From contig NZ_LYVO01000014.1 in assembly GCF_001984055.1 (NCBI RefSeq), forward strand, positions 1 through 64,000: a DNA stretch of 64,000 nt, written 5' to 3'. Source of the DNA: Variovorax sp. KK3. Its GTDB lineage: Bacteria; Pseudomonadota; Gammaproteobacteria; Burkholderiales; Burkholderiaceae_C. Under the pieces are notes generated by a model, which searched no databases, was not told the DNA's origin, and saw only the letters and a list, made by a program, of their open reading frames with translations. This document shows positions 1-8,398 of this stretch, piece after piece. The translations under genes and the position numbers were made by a program. Numbering within the stretch: position 1 is the first letter of the stretch; each line of letters opens with the position of its first letter.

Positions 1-46
1 CAACAGTTTGGGGCTGGCTCGTGTAGGCGAAGGAGGCGACGGACAT
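1..46 (-). CDS. Partial gene, possible maleylacetate reductase N-terminus
   Basis: An open frame runs leftward from an ATG at 46-44 and is cut by the window edge after 15 codons (MSVASFAYTSQPQTV). The short FAYTSxP start resembles the N-terminus of maleylacetate reductases, which often neighbour hydroxyquinol 1,2-dioxygenases such as the next gene. That family match rests on only a few residues and there is no strong ribosome site upstream, so the call is tentative. The gene would be transcribed divergently from the dioxygenase, with about 117 bp between them for promoters. Confidence 0.35.
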   Translation of the reverse strand, partial: MSVASFAYTSQPQTV

Positions 47-163
47 GGGCCCGATGGTAGGTCCAAGTCGCAGTGGCGACGGCGCAAAACAGTTTTCCAC
101 CAAGGCGCTGGGCACGGCCGCACGCTCGCCTCATAGTGTCGGCCTGCAAGCAAGGAGACCACG

Positions 164-1048
164 ATGCGCAACCTCGACGAAGACACGATCACCCAGGCCG
201 TGCTGGCCCGGCATACGGGCGCGCCCGACGCCCGACTGCGCGAGATCATGACCAGCCTGGTTCAGCACCTGCACGCCTTCGCGCGCGACGTTCGGCTCAC
301 GGAAGCCGAGTGGTTCGAAGGCATCCGCTTCCTCACCGACGTCGGCCACATCACCGACGACAAGCGCCAGGAATTCATCCTGCTGTCGGACACCTTGGGG
401 CTGTCGATGCTGGTCACGGCGCTGAACAACCGCAAGCCGCACGCATGCACCGAGTCGACCGTGTTCGGGCCCTTTCATGTCGAGGGCTCACCCGAGTACG
501 CGCTGGGCGCCGATGTGGCCAATGGCGCGCGCGGCGAGCCCTGCTACGTGCGCGGCCGCGTGCTCTCGATCGACGGCAGCCCGGTGCCCAATGCCGAGAT
601 GCAGGTGTGGCAGGCCGACGCCGACGGCCTCTACGACGTGCAGTACCAGGGCGAGCACGGCCACCGCGCCCGCGGCACACTGCATGCCGATGCCGAAGGC
701 CGCTTCCACTTCAAGTCGATCCGGGCCGAGGCCTACCCGATCCCGCACGACGGGCCCGTGGGCCGCATGCTCGATGCCCTGGGGCGCCACCCGTGGCGGC
801 CGGCGCACCTGCATTTCATGATCACGGCGCCGGGCTTCGAGCGACTGATCACGCACGTGTTCCGCGACGGCGACCAGTACCTCGACTCCGACTCGGTCTT
901 CGGCGTGCGCGGCTCGCTCATCGCCGACTGGGTGGAACACCCGCCCGGCCCCACGCCGGACGGCGGTCGAAGCGAAGAGCCGTTCTACACCCTGGACTTC
1001 GACTTCGTGTTGAACCCGGCCGTCAGTGCGGCAGGGCGCACACGCTGA
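164..1048 (+). CDS. Intradiol ring-cleavage dioxygenase, hydroxyquinol 1,2-dioxygenase type
   Basis: This 294-residue protein has the two-part layout of intradiol dioxygenases: a helical N-terminal dimerisation region (about 1-100) and a beta-sandwich catalytic domain. The Fe(III) ligands are visible: Tyr157 (LYDVQY), Tyr191 (AYPIPHDGP), His215 and His217 (RPAHLHF). The enzyme would cleave hydroxyquinol or a catechol between its two hydroxyls in the cytoplasm, giving maleylacetate or a cis,cis-muconate. The start has a strong AAGGAG ribosome site 7-8 bp upstream. Length and the probable maleylacetate reductase next door favour hydroxyquinol over catechol as substrate; this is inference. Its 3' end overlaps the convergent small gene by 26 bp. 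Confidence 0.85.
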   Translation: MRNLDEDTITQAVLARHTGAPDARLREIMTSLVQHLHAFARDVRLTEAEWFEGIRFLTDVGHITDDKRQEFILLSDTLGLSMLVTALNNRKPHACTESTVFGPFHVEGSPEYALGADVANGARGEPCYVRGRVLSIDGSPVPNAEMQVWQADADGLYDVQYQGEHGHRARGTLHADAEGRFHFKSIRAEAYPIPHDGPVGRMLDALGRHPWRPAHLHFMITAPGFERLITHVFRDGDQYLDSDSVFGVRGSLIADWVEHPPGPTPDGGRSEEPFYTLDFDFVLNPAVSAAGRTR

Positions 1049-1295
1049 CGTCCTCCAGATCCAGCAGGATCGGGCTGGACGGCGAGCTGCGGTATCGCTC
1101 CAGCGCCTTGGCCTCGATGCAGTCGAAGTGGGCCTCGCAGGCGACGGTCAGGTCTTCTTCGGGGAGTGCGTGGCCGAAGGCGCGCAGTGCGGCTTCGGAG
1201 ATGTGCGCCGTGATGCGGGGACCGTCCAGTCCATCGGGGTAGATGGCGAACCGCACGGTGTGGGTGTCGGCGCAGAGGATCGCTTCGCAGTACAT
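1023..1295 (-). CDS. DUF1488-like small protein
   Basis: A 90-residue protein read opposite to the dioxygenase and overlapping its end by 26 bp. It has the look of the DUF1488 family: a short beta-strand region (VRFAIYPDGLDG), a conserved-looking ISEAAL segment, then an acidic helix with FDCIEAKALERY. No function is known for the family. I chose the internal ATG (MYCEAILC) because the upstream 38 codons of the open frame are arginine-rich and lack family character; a weak GAGACA lies about 8 bp ahead of it. Confidence 0.55.
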   Translation of the reverse strand: MYCEAILCADTHTVRFAIYPDGLDGPRITAHISEAALRAFGHALPEEDLTVACEAHFDCIEAKALERYRSSPSSPILLDLEDVSVCALPH

Positions 1296-1416
1296 CTTGT
1301 GTCTCGGCTGTCTCTCATTCTTGGTGCTGTGGATTGAAAGCCAAAGCACTACAGTCGCGGCGCGGCATACTTCGCCACGTGGAGAAAGACGCCGCCTACA
1401 TGCCTGCACTGCCGCA

Positions 1417-1854
1417 ATGAAACACCCCTACGACCTGCAACGCTTCGTCGATGCACAGGACCCCGTCATCGATGCGGTCCGGGAAGAGCTGCGCACGGGG
1501 CGCAAGCGCACCCACTGGATGTGGTTCGTGTTTCCGCAGATCGCCGGCCTCGGCCGCAGCGAGATGGCGCAGCGCTACGCGATCGGCTCGCTGGCCGAGG
1601 CGCGCGCGTACCTCGACCATCGGGTCCTCGGCGAACGGCTGCGTGAATGCAGCGCGCTGGTGCTCGCGGTGCAGGGTCACGGGGTCAGCCGCATCTTCGG
1701 CGCGCCCGACGACATGAAGTTCTGGTCGTCCATGACCTTGTTCGACACGGCCGATCCGGCCGAGCCCGTGTTCAACGATTGCCTGCAAAAGTACTTCGGC
1801 GGAAAGTCCGATCACGGGACGATGTCCCGGATCGAGGGCGGCCATGCCGGTTGA
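1417..1854 (+). CDS. DUF1810 family protein
   Basis: A 145-residue protein matching the DUF1810 (YfiW-like) family: it begins with the typical DLQRFVDAQDPVID segment, followed by the family hallmark THWMWFVFPQ and later FGAPDDMKFWSSMTLF. The family is alpha-helical, cytoplasmic and of unknown function. I took the ATG at 1417 because the family starts there; the open frame upstream overlaps the opposite-strand gene and has no family similarity. The stop overlaps the start of the following lipoprotein gene by 11 bp, so the two are probably co-transcribed. Confidence 0.8.
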   Translation: MKHPYDLQRFVDAQDPVIDAVREELRTGRKRTHWMWFVFPQIAGLGRSEMAQRYAIGSLAEARAYLDHRVLGERLRECSALVLAVQGHGVSRIFGAPDDMKFWSSMTLFDTADPAEPVFNDCLQKYFGGKSDHGTMSRIEGGHAG

Positions 1855-3451
1855 GCGGGTGGGGCGCTCGTGCCGCATCGCCGCATGGGCGCTGGGCTGC
1901 CTGCTGACGGTCGTCCTTGCGGGCTGCGCCGGACTGCCGAGGGACGTGGCTCGCACGCCCTCCGAGGCATTGAGCGGCACCGAGAACACCGCACTCGGCC
2001 GCATCGCCTGGGCCGGCGCGCCCGACCGGGCGCAGAGCGGCTTCAGGCTGCTGCCGATGCCGGCTTATTCGATGCACGCGCGGCTCGAACTGGCACGCCG
2101 CGCCCAGCGCAGCATCGACATCCAGTACTACCTGGTGCAGAACGACGAGACCGGCCGCTACCTGTTGCGCACGCTGCGCGACGCGGCCGAGCGCGGTGTG
2201 CGCGTGCGCGTGCTCATCGACGACCTCTACACCGCCGGCGCCGACCGCCTGCTGGTGGCGCTGGCCGCGCATCCGAACGTCGAGGTGCGCCTCTTCAATC
2301 CCTTTCCCGCCGGGCGCGAACGGCTTTCGACGCGACTGGCCGCGTCGCTCTTCGACATCGACCGCATCCACCGCCGCATGCACAACAAGCTGTTCGTCGC
2401 CGACAACGCGATGGCGGTGGTCGGCGGACGCAACATCGCCAACGAATACTTCATGCGCGATGCGGGCTCGAACTTCATCGACATCGACACGCTGGTGACG
2501 GGCGCGGTGGTGCCGCGCCTGTCGTCCTTGTTCGACATGTACTGGAACAGCCCCTACGTCTATCCGGTCGAATCGCTGTCGCCCCCCGATGCGCCGGCGC
2601 GCGAGCTGCGGCAGCGCTTCGAGGACCTGACCATGGACGCGGCGATCTGGGCGCCGCAGACGCCGATCGAGCGCGACCTGCTGGGCTACCGCGGGCTCGG
2701 CGAGGACATGGACGAAGGCGAACTCCAGCTCACCTGGGCGCGCGCCGAAGCCTATGCCGACACGCCGCACAAGGCGCTGGGCCCGCCCGAGCTGCGGCCG
2801 AAGATCGCGGCCGACGCACCCGAGGGCGTGCTCTTCAATGTTCGTCGAATCGTTCGCGCGGCCGAGCGCGATGCGCTGATCACCACGCCCTACCTGATTC
2901 CCGGCCGCGGCGGCATGCAGTCGGTGCGGCTCTTGCGCGAGCGCGGCGTGCGCTTCACGCTGGTGACCAACTCGCTCGCCGCCACCGACGAATCACTGGT
3001 GCACCTGGGCTACCGCCGCTACCGGCCCGAGCTGCTGCAGCTGGGCGTGGACCTGTACGAGCTGAGCCCCAAGCGCGTGGAGCAGACGCAGCGCTTCGGC
3101 GTCTTCGGCTCGGCCAGCGGGCGGCTCCACGGCAAGTCGGCAGTGGTCGACGGCAAGGTGGTGTTCCTCGGCTCGCTCAATTTCGACCCGCGCTCGGACC
3201 TGCACAACACCGAGCTGGGCCTGTTCATCTACAGCCCGCAGATCGCCGCCCAGCTGACCAGCCTGATCGGCTTCATCACCATGGACGCGGCCTACCACTT
3301 GCGGCTGGGCCCGCGCGGCGGCATCGAGTGGGTGAGTCCGGCGACCGACGGCGGACCCGATGTCGTGTTGCACAACGAGCCCGAGACCGATTTCGGCTCG
3401 CGGCTCAAGCTCGAGCTGTTCGCGCCGCTGGTGCCCGAGAGCCTGCTCTAG
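1844..3451 (+). CDS. Phospholipase D-family lipoprotein, cardiolipin synthase ClsC-like
   Basis: A 535-residue predicted lipoprotein: a hydrophobic N-terminal helix ends in the lipobox LAGC with Cys28. Two PLD catalytic HKD motifs are intact, H180-N-K182-x4-D187 and H429-G-K431-x4-D436, each followed by the usual GG/GS segment (VGGRNIANEYF; LGSLNFDPRS). The two-HKD, single-chain architecture fits ClsC-type cardiolipin synthases or periplasmic PLD hydrolases acting on phospholipids in the envelope. It starts 11 bp inside the DUF1810 gene, suggesting coupling. Which phospholipid reaction it performs cannot be decided from sequence. Confidence 0.85.
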   Translation: MPVERVGRSCRIAAWALGCLLTVVLAGCAGLPRDVARTPSEALSGTENTALGRIAWAGAPDRAQSGFRLLPMPAYSMHARLELARRAQRSIDIQYYLVQNDETGRYLLRTLRDAAERGVRVRVLIDDLYTAGADRLLVALAAHPNVEVRLFNPFPAGRERLSTRLAASLFDIDRIHRRMHNKLFVADNAMAVVGGRNIANEYFMRDAGSNFIDIDTLVTGAVVPRLSSLFDMYWNSPYVYPVESLSPPDAPARELRQRFEDLTMDAAIWAPQTPIERDLLGYRGLGEDMDEGELQLTWARAEAYADTPHKALGPPELRPKIAADAPEGVLFNVRRIVRAAERDALITTPYLIPGRGGMQSVRLLRERGVRFTLVTNSLAATDESLVHLGYRRYRPELLQLGVDLYELSPKRVEQTQRFGVFGSASGRLHGKSAVVDGKVVFLGSLNFDPRSDLHNTELGLFIYSPQIAAQLTSLIGFITMDAAYHLRLGPRGGIEWVSPATDGGPDVVLHNEPETDFGSRLKLELFAPLVPESLL

Positions 3452-3464
3452 CGCTTGCTGCGCC

Positions 3465-4010
3465 TCAGCGCAGTTGCCCGCTCAGATAGGGCTCGGGGTC
3501 CACCGCCACGCCTTGCTTGCGCACCTCGAAATGCAGCTTGACGCGATCGGTGCCGCTGCTGCCCATCTCGGCGATCTTCTGGCCCTGGCGCACCACGTCC
3601 TTTTCCTTGACGACGATGTTTTGTGCGTGGGCGTAGGCGGTGAGAAAGGTGTCGTTGTGCTTGACGATCACCATGTTGCCGTAGCCGCGCAGCTCGCTGC
3701 CGACATAGACGACACGGCCGTCGGCCGAGGCCACGACCGGATCGCCCAGGCTGCCCGCGATGTCGAGGCCCTTGTTGTTCTTGCCGTCGAAGCGGGCCAG
3801 GGTCGGGCCCGAGGCGGGCCGCACGAAGGCGGCTGGCGCAGGCGGCGGCGGCTTGGGTGGCGTGGGCGGCACCGCGGGGATGGAGGATGGCAATGGCCGT
3901 TGCGGCGGCAGCGGGGTGGTGCTGCAGGCCACAAGGCTGGCGGCCGCAGCGGCGAGGATGCCGGTGCGGAGGGCGAGGGACTTGGATTGCATGGCGTTTT
4001 TCGAGGCCAT
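3465..4010 (-). CDS. LytM/M23-domain lipoprotein, NlpD-like, catalytically degenerate
   Basis: A 181-residue lipoprotein with a lipobox ending at Cys29 (SLVAC), a proline-rich linker (about 35-62) and a C-terminal LytM domain. The domain lacks zinc ligands: the first His is replaced by Asn in NNKGLDIAG, as in NlpD, and the usual HLHFE motif reads KLHFEVR. Such degenerate LytM factors activate periplasmic amidases during cell division rather than cutting peptidoglycan. There is no LysM domain, so it is shorter than classical NlpD. It is convergent with the PLD lipoprotein gene (13 bp apart). Confidence 0.8.
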   Translation of the reverse strand: MASKNAMQSKSLALRTGILAAAAASLVACSTTPLPPQRPLPSSIPAVPPTPPKPPPPAPAAFVRPASGPTLARFDGKNNKGLDIAGSLGDPVVASADGRVVYVGSELRGYGNMVIVKHNDTFLTAYAHAQNIVVKEKDVVRQGQKIAEMGSSGTDRVKLHFEVRKQGVAVDPEPYLSGQLR

Positions 4011-4055
4011 TTTGACACCCGTGGTTCCCCTTCGGGTTGTAGGACCTCGACGAAT

Positions 4056-5837
4056 CTAGGGTTTGTGTGGGTGGGCCCGCTGCTGCGCGAGCGATGGCTG
4101 GCGGGCCAGCACCTCGTCGCGCGGGCCGGCATCTGCAACGCGGCCGGCCTCCATCAGCACGATGGTGTCGAATCGTTCCAGCAGGCTCAGGCGGTGGATG
4201 GACGCGACGATGCAGGCCTCGGGGAAGGCCTGGCCGATGCGTTCGAGCACGTGGCGTTCGGTGGCGGCATCGAGTGCGCTGGTCGGTTCGTCGAGCAGCA
4301 GCAACGAGCTGTCGCGGGCCGCGAGCACGCCGCGCGCCAGGCACAGGCGCTGCCGCTGACCGCCCGACAGATTGAAGCCGCGCTCCGACAAGGGCGTGTC
4401 GAGGTCGCCTCGCGTGGAGGCCAGCACCTCGTCGAAGGTGCTGGCATGCAGGGCCGCGCGGATCGCCGCATCGTCCTGCGGCTGGCCGAAACCCAGGTTC
4501 TCGCGCACGCTGGCCTCGAATACCTCGATCTCCTGCGGGATCAGCGTCGCGATCTCGCGCAGCCGCGACCAGGCGACCGTTTGCCCGTCGATCGCGACCG
4601 TGCCGCCCGAGGGCGCATAGAGCCCGGCGAGCACCCGCAGCAGCGTGCTCTTGCCGCCGCCGCTGGGGCCGACCAGCGCCACCCGCTGGCCGCGGCCCAG
4701 CGTGAGCGCCACCCCATGCAAGCCGCTCGGCGCATGTTCGTTCGCCTCGGCCCGGGTGCCGCGCGCTTGGTACTTCCAGTCGAGTCCGTCGATGCGCAGC
4801 GAACGCCATGCGGTGTCCGCCTCGATGTGCTCCCGCGTCGGGTCTTCGGCGCGGGCGGGTGCGAGCCAGATCGGCGCCGCGCTGCCGTAGTCGGTGTGCA
4901 TGCGCGCGAAGAAGCTGAAGTTGGCGGCCATCGAGCTGACCACGCCCGCGGCCTGTTGTGCGTACTGGTAGATCATGAACACGCCGCCCAGCATCACGGC
5001 CTGGCCCGGCGTCCGCGACTGCCACACGTAGACCACCACCAGGCCCCAGGTCAGGGCCAGGCCCATCACGTCGACCGAGAACCACTTGCCCTCGTTGAGC
5101 ACCACCATGCGCTTGAGCGGCATCGACAGCGCGGCCATGCGGCCGCGCAGCAGCAGGCGCGACGCGGCCGACAGTCGCAGGCCGATCACCGTCGAGGCAT
5201 TGGACAAGAAGTCGAGCAGGGCGGACACGTAGCGCCGGTCGGCGTCGTTCTCGAGCCGCGCGTAGTGCATCAGCGCGCGGTCGAAGCGCACGATGACGAT
5301 GCCGATCACCACGTAGCCCAGCATCGCCGCCGCGCCGCTGGTGCGCGACAGCAGCGTGATCGCGACCAGCGGCCCGATGAAGTTGACGATGTTGGTGAGG
5401 TAAATGAACTGGTTCTGCGCGAAGTCGAAGAGCGCGCGGCTGGCCTGGTGCACGCGGTGCTGCAACTCGCCCGAGTGGTGGCCGTCGTGCCAGGCCAGCG
5501 GCGCCGCGGAGATGCGGGCATAGAGCGCATCGGCCACCGACTCGCGCACCTTGAGGCCAACGTTGCGCTCGAGGATGCGGCCCGGCCCGTGCATCGTCCA
5601 CGAGAGCAGGTAGATGCCCGCCAGCGTGGCGATCCAGCGGCCGGCGCCCGCGAAGTCGCCGGTCTGCAGCGCATTGATGGCCTGGCCGGCCAGCCAGGGC
5701 AAGGTGAGCCGCATCAGCTGCGAGCTGGTCAGCATCGCGGTGGCGCCCAGCAACTGGCCGCGGGCGCCCTCGGCGTGGCGCCAGAGTGCGCGGTACAGCT
5801 CCCCGATGGCGTGGGTCGGCTTGTAGGCGCTGCTCAC
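4056..5837 (-). CDS. ABC transporter, fused permease and ATPase
   Basis: A 593-residue half-transporter. The N-terminal membrane domain (about 25-310) has several hydrophobic helices; the nucleotide-binding domain carries Walker A GPSGGGKST (390-398), signature LSGGQRQR (490-497), Walker B LLLLDEP (512-518) and the switch histidine His548. This is the exporter (type IV) fold and would act as a homodimer in the inner membrane. The substrate is unknown. It lies immediately after creA on the same strand (1 bp between stop and start), making an operon with the CreA and NUDIX genes. Confidence 0.88.
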   Translation of the reverse strand: MSSAYKPTHAIGELYRALWRHAEGARGQLLGATAMLTSSQLMRLTLPWLAGQAINALQTGDFAGAGRWIATLAGIYLLSWTMHGPGRILERNVGLKVRESVADALYARISAAPLAWHDGHHSGELQHRVHQASRALFDFAQNQFIYLTNIVNFIGPLVAITLLSRTSGAAAMLGYVVIGIVIVRFDRALMHYARLENDADRRYVSALLDFLSNASTVIGLRLSAASRLLLRGRMAALSMPLKRMVVLNEGKWFSVDVMGLALTWGLVVVYVWQSRTPGQAVMLGGVFMIYQYAQQAAGVVSSMAANFSFFARMHTDYGSAAPIWLAPARAEDPTREHIEADTAWRSLRIDGLDWKYQARGTRAEANEHAPSGLHGVALTLGRGQRVALVGPSGGGKSTLLRVLAGLYAPSGGTVAIDGQTVAWSRLREIATLIPQEIEVFEASVRENLGFGQPQDDAAIRAALHASTFDEVLASTRGDLDTPLSERGFNLSGGQRQRLCLARGVLAARDSSLLLLDEPTSALDAATERHVLERIGQAFPEACIVASIHRLSLLERFDTIVLMEAGRVADAGPRDEVLARQPSLAQQRAHPHKP

Positions 5838-5838
5838 C

Positions 5839-6345
5839 CTACTTCAGCGGGATCGGCGTGGCGCGGTCGATGGGCACCGCGGTCACGCTGTTCTTGGGCG
5901 AGCCGTCGATCAACAGGTCGGAGTAGGTCAGGTAGACCAGGGTGTTGCGCGGGGCGTCGACCATGCGCACCACGCGCAGGCGCTTGAAGAGGATCGACAG
6001 GCGTTCGCTGTACACCTCTTCGCGCTTGGGCAACGGCTGGGTCACGCGCACCGGCCCGACCTGGCGGCAGGCGATGGAGGCCTCGGCCTTGTCCTCGGCC
6101 AGGCCGAGCGCGCCCGAGACGCCGCCGGTCTTGGCACGCGAGACGTAGCAGGTGACGCCGCTGACCTTGGGGTCGTCGTAGGCCTCGACCACGATCTTGT
6201 GGTCGGGCCCGATCAGCTTGAAAGCGGTGTCGACTTCGCCCACCGGCTCGGCGAAGGAGGCGGGCGTGGCCAGCACCAGCGGCAGGGCGCAGCAGAGCAG
6301 TGCGCGAAGCTGCTTCATGCGCTCGATGCGCTTCATGTGCCTCAT
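5839..6345 (-). CDS. creA: CreA family secreted protein
   Basis: A 168-residue protein with an N-terminal signal peptide (hydrophobic stretch ending near ATPASFAEP) followed by the CreA domain, recognisable by VGEVDTAFKLIGPDHKIVVEAYDDPKVSGVTC and the later YSDLLIDGSPKNSVTAVP. Members are periplasmic proteins of unknown role. ATG codons occur at residues 1, 4 and 10; the first overlaps the stop of the NUDIX gene by 4 bp (ATGA), which supports translational coupling and is the start used here. It sits in an operon with the NUDIX hydrolase and ABC exporter. Confidence 0.88.
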   Translation of the reverse strand: MRHMKRIERMKQLRALLCCALPLVLATPASFAEPVGEVDTAFKLIGPDHKIVVEAYDDPKVSGVTCYVSRAKTGGVSGALGLAEDKAEASIACRQVGPVRVTQPLPKREEVYSERLSILFKRLRVVRMVDAPRNTLVYLTYSDLLIDGSPKNSVTAVPIDRATPIPLK

Positions 6346-6893
6346 GTGATGTCGACCGTGTGGACCCGGTCGAAGCTGCCGCGGCGCCGGTCCTCGAAGT
6401 AGAGCGTCAGCGCTTCCCGCACGGTGCGGAAGGCGACCTCGTCCCAGGGGATTTCTTCTTCGGTGAAGAGCCGCGCCTCGATCGTCTCGTGGCCCGGGTC
6501 GAACTTGTCGCTGAGCAGGCGCGCCCGGTAGAACAGGTGCACCTGGCCCACGCGCACCACGCTCATCACAGCGAAGAGACCTTCCATCTCGTACTCGGCG
6601 CCGGCTTCTTCATCGGTTTCGCGCCCCGCGCCCTGCGCGGTGGTCTCGTTGAGCTCCATGAAGCCGGCAGGCAACGTCCACTTGCCCCAGCGGGGCTCGA
6701 TGTTGCGCTTGCAGAGCAGCACGCGATCGCCCAGCACGGGGATGGTGCCCACCACGTTCAGCGGGTTCTCGTAGTGCACGGTGTGGCACGCGGGGCAGAT
6801 CGCACGCTCGCGCGTGTCGCCGTCGTCGGGCAGGCGGTAGACCACTGCGGTGCCGCAGTTCTTGCAGTGCTTGATGGGGACGCGCAGGAGCAT
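6342..6893 (-). CDS. NUDIX hydrolase with N-terminal zinc ribbon
   Basis: A 183-residue protein. A zinc ribbon with C10-x2-C13 and C33-x2-C36 precedes a NUDIX fold with an intact box: G77, E83, R91-E92, E95-E96 and G98 (GFMELNE...RETDEEAG). This arrangement is common in NADH pyrophosphatase-like and ADP-ribose pyrophosphatase-like enzymes that cleave nucleoside diphosphates linked to another moiety. The exact substrate is not apparent. It is the first gene of a three-gene operon with creA (ATGA overlap) and the ABC exporter. Confidence 0.88.
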   Translation of the reverse strand: MLLRVPIKHCKNCGTAVVYRLPDDGDTRERAICPACHTVHYENPLNVVGTIPVLGDRVLLCKRNIEPRWGKWTLPAGFMELNETTAQGAGRETDEEAGAEYEMEGLFAVMSVVRVGQVHLFYRARLLSDKFDPGHETIEARLFTEEEIPWDEVAFRTVREALTLYFEDRRRGSFDRVHTVDIT

Positions 6894-6951
6894 CGTGGAA
6901 TGAGCGGAGTGGGCGTGGTTGACGAGTGCGGCCGAAGAAAGGCGCGGCGGG

Positions 6952-7653
6952 TCAGGCGATCTTGACCGTGAGCGTGGGCAGGCCCGCGACCTGGCCGACC
7001 AGCGTGTCGCCGGACACCACCGCGTTCACGCCTTCGGGCGTGCCGGTGAAGATCAGGTCGCCGGGCTGCAGCTCCCAGGCGGCGGACAGGTGCTCGATGG
7101 TCTCGGCCATGTTCCAGATCAGCTTAGCGACGTTGCTGCGCTGGCGGTCCTGCCCGTTGACCTGCAACGAGATCTCGGCGTTCTGGATGTCGCCGGCCTC
7201 GGCCGCCGGCACGATCGGGCCGGTGGGTGCGCTCTGCTCGAAGCTCTTGCCGATGTCCCAGGGGCGGCCCTGCTTCTTCATGTCGCCCTGCAGGTCGCGG
7301 CGCGTCATGTCCAGCCCGACCGCGAAGCCGAAGACGTGCTTCATCGCATCGGCGGCCTTGATGTTCTTGCCGCCGGTGCCGATGGCTGCCACCAATTCGA
7401 TCTCGTGGTGCAGGTTCTTGGTGAGGGTGGGGTAGGCCATGGTGCCGGTGCTGCCGGCATCGACCACCACCACCGCATCGGCCGGCTTCATGAAGAAGAA
7501 GGGCGGCTCGCGGCCGGTGAAGCCCATTTCCTTCGCATGCTCTTCGTAGTTGCGGCCCACGCAGTAGATGCGGTGAACCGGGAAACGCGCGCTTTGGCCC
7601 ACCACCGGCAGGGATACCGTCGCCGGCGGAGTGAAGACGTATTCGGAAGCCAT
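6952..7653 (-). CDS. FAH-family hydrolase, fumarylpyruvate hydrolase-like
   Basis: A 233-residue single-domain fumarylacetoacetate hydrolase-family protein with metal ligands Glu84 and Glu86 (HHEIEL) and Asp115 (GLDMTRRD), plus the family C-terminal TGTPEGV segment. Proteins of this size hydrolyse fumarylpyruvate or acylpyruvates. A zeta-class GST gene lies divergently 89 bp away, a pairing typical of gentisate or homogentisate degradation, where isomerase and hydrolase act in sequence on the ring-cleavage product. No ring-cleaving dioxygenase is adjacent, so the pathway assignment is inference. Confidence 0.82.
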   Translation of the reverse strand: MASEYVFTPPATVSLPVVGQSARFPVHRIYCVGRNYEEHAKEMGFTGREPPFFFMKPADAVVVVDAGSTGTMAYPTLTKNLHHEIELVAAIGTGGKNIKAADAMKHVFGFAVGLDMTRRDLQGDMKKQGRPWDIGKSFEQSAPTGPIVPAAEAGDIQNAEISLQVNGQDRQRSNVAKLIWNMAETIEHLSAAWELQPGDLIFTGTPEGVNAVVSGDTLVGQVAGLPTLTVKIA

Positions 7654-7742
7654 GGGGGAAAAGTCCTTATCGAGCGAAAGCGGCAGTTTGCCAGAGGGCG
7701 ACGGCCGCTGCCGGCTTTTGCCTCGCGGCGGGGAGGCGGGCT

Positions 7743-8396
7743 ATGCTCGGGCCCATGATGAAGCTGCACAACTATTTCCGCTCTTCCGCGTCGTTCCGCG
7801 TGCGCATCGCCCTCAACCTCAAGGGGCTGGACTACGACTACATCCCGGTGCACATCGCGCGCGGCGATCACAAGACCGGGCCCTTCTCGGCCATCTCGGC
7901 GGACATGCTGGTGCCGCTGCTCGAAGACGACGGCGAGCGCTTCTCGCAGTCGATGGCGATCATCGAATACCTGGACGAGATCCATCCCGAGCCCGCACTG
8001 TTGCCGCGCGACCCGGTGAGCCGCGCCCACGTGCGCGCGCTGGCGCAGTCGGTCGCCTGCGAGATCCATCCGCTCAACAACCTGCGCGTGCTGAAGTACC
8101 TCGTGCGCGAGCTGAAGATCGGCGACGACGCCAAGAACACCTGGTACCGCCATTGGGTGCGCGAGGGCATGCTGGCCTTCGAGCGCCAGCTTGCGCAGCG
8201 CCCGGCCAGCGTCTACTGCTGGGGCGACACGCCCACCCTGGCCGACTGCTGCCTGGTGCCGCAGGTATTCAACGGCCAGCGCTTCGACTGCGACTTCAGC
8301 GGGCTGCCGCGCACGATGGCGGCCTTCGAAGCCTGCATGCAGCTCGATGCCTTCCAGCGCGCGCAGCCATCGCGCTGCCCCGACGCGGAGCCCTGA
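7743..8396 (+). CDS. maiA: Zeta-class GST, maleylacetoacetate/maleylpyruvate isomerase
   Basis: A 217-residue zeta-like glutathione transferase with the N-terminal thioredoxin-like domain (KLHNYFRSSASFRVRIALNLKG, LVPLLED, ESMAIIEYL-like QSMAIIEYLDE) and an all-helical C-terminal domain with ADCCLVPQ. It would isomerise a cis ring-cleavage product using glutathione. The zeta signature SSCxxR-type cysteine is a serine here (SSASFRVR). The ATG at 7743 has a GGGGAGG ribosome site 6 bp upstream; family similarity begins five codons later, so ATG 7755 or 7758 is an alternative. The next gene starts 2 bp after its stop. Confidence 0.82.
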   Translation: MLGPMMKLHNYFRSSASFRVRIALNLKGLDYDYIPVHIARGDHKTGPFSAISADMLVPLLEDDGERFSQSMAIIEYLDEIHPEPALLPRDPVSRAHVRALAQSVACEIHPLNNLRVLKYLVRELKIGDDAKNTWYRHWVREGMLAFERQLAQRPASVYCWGDTPTLADCCLVPQVFNGQRFDCDFSGLPRTMAAFEACMQLDAFQRAQPSRCPDAEP

Positions 8397-8398
8397 GC

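Noticed and set aside
3448..5601. Long open frame of 717 codons opposite the ABC exporter
   Set aside because: It is an antisense-frame shadow: Arg/Ala/Pro-rich translation without motifs, while the ABC frame has all expected motifs.
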